Source: Thalassospira lucentensis
Lineage (GTDB): Bacteria > Pseudomonadota > Alphaproteobacteria > Rhodospirillales > Thalassospiraceae
Length of the DNA: 64,000 nucleotides
Reading direction: 5' to 3'
Assembly (NCBI RefSeq): GCF_032921865.1
Contig: NZ_CP136684.1
Span: 1,895,001 to 1,959,000, forward strand
Below, piece after piece: positions 63,973-64,000 of the stretch. Numbering within the stretch: position 1 is the first letter of the stretch; every line of letters begins with the position of its first letter. The notes beneath the pieces are model-generated. The model was given only the letters and a program-made list of their open reading frames with translations, had not been told where the DNA came from and searched no databases. The position numbers and the translations under genes were made by a program.

Positions 63973-64000
63973 CCCTCTCATTCAAAAAAGGCGACATGTT
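63969..64000 (+). CDS. darG: Start of DarG macrodomain antitoxin (cut by window end)
   Basis: Only ten codons are visible, reading MTLSFKKGDM. This is close to the usual opening of a macro domain (strand followed by G[DN]). The ATG overlaps the darT stop as ATGA, the normal darTG arrangement. Identification rests on position and these few residues. Confidence 0.6.
   Translation, partial: MTLSFKKGDM

Overview
The window looks like a chromosome segment of an alphaproteobacterium of the Rhodospirillales, most likely Thalassospira or a close relative. This is inferred from the rRNA-tail layout (5S followed by initiator tRNA), a complete C-P lyase locus, an RpoE-ChrR pair of the Rhodobacter type, TAXI-type TRAP genes, and moderately GC-rich coding DNA. 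No 16S gene is present to settle the genus.

Layout. 1-830: the end of an rRNA operon (5S, tRNA-fMet) followed by two decayed copies of the tRNA tail, each with its own terminator. 0.9-5.1 kb: a Tat-exported amidohydrolase, an isoprenylcysteine-methyltransferase-like membrane enzyme, and a VOC/glyoxalase gene lying between two long non-coding direct repeats built from ~109-bp degenerate units. 5.3-11.4 kb: an AT-rich accessory island on the minus strand, with a proteasome/HslV-like Ntn hydrolase, a reverse transcriptase of the defence type, an intact IS3-family element, and a GHKL ATPase fused to a PD-(D/E)XK-like nuclease. The ATPase gene lies between two copies of the katG terminator region. 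11.5-19.4 kb: katG, a lipase-family esterase, a universal stress protein with a BCCT transporter, a META lipoprotein and an Ldh-type dehydrogenase.

19.4-31.2 kb: the phosphonate locus. phnCDE, a hexapeptide acetyltransferase and a DUF1045 2H-phosphoesterase face phnGHIJKLMN across one bidirectional terminator. The regulator phnF diverges from phnG over a palindromic operator, half of which recurs upstream of phnC beside a Pho box. Together these genes import phosphonates and cleave the C-P bond.

31.2-52.5 kb: mostly housekeeping and metabolic genes: a TPR-methyltransferase, a TRIC-like channel, two diguanylate cyclases, map, glcB, an MFS carrier, a TAXI-TRAP transporter, an HI0933 flavoprotein, a TPR membrane protein, TetR plus GNAT, D-lyxose isomerase, a SIMPL protein and two rRNA modification enzymes (RluE, RlmJ).

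52.5-61.4 kb: an rpoE-chrR pair and two divergent gene sets (FAD oxidoreductase-DUF1365-Cfa-GPH transporter-DUF3833, and DUF6134-SDR-NTF2-like). All three transcription units have a TGATCC-N18-TA motif upstream, which suggests one singlet-oxygen/photo-oxidative stress regulon that remodels membrane lipids. 61.5-64 kb: an RluA-family pseudouridine synthase, an AEC transporter and an AT-rich darT with the first codons of darG, cut by the window end.

The best candidate for an undescribed system is the reverse transcriptase/Ntn-hydrolase pair at 5338-7992. The ATPase-nuclease gene next to it is a second candidate defence gene.
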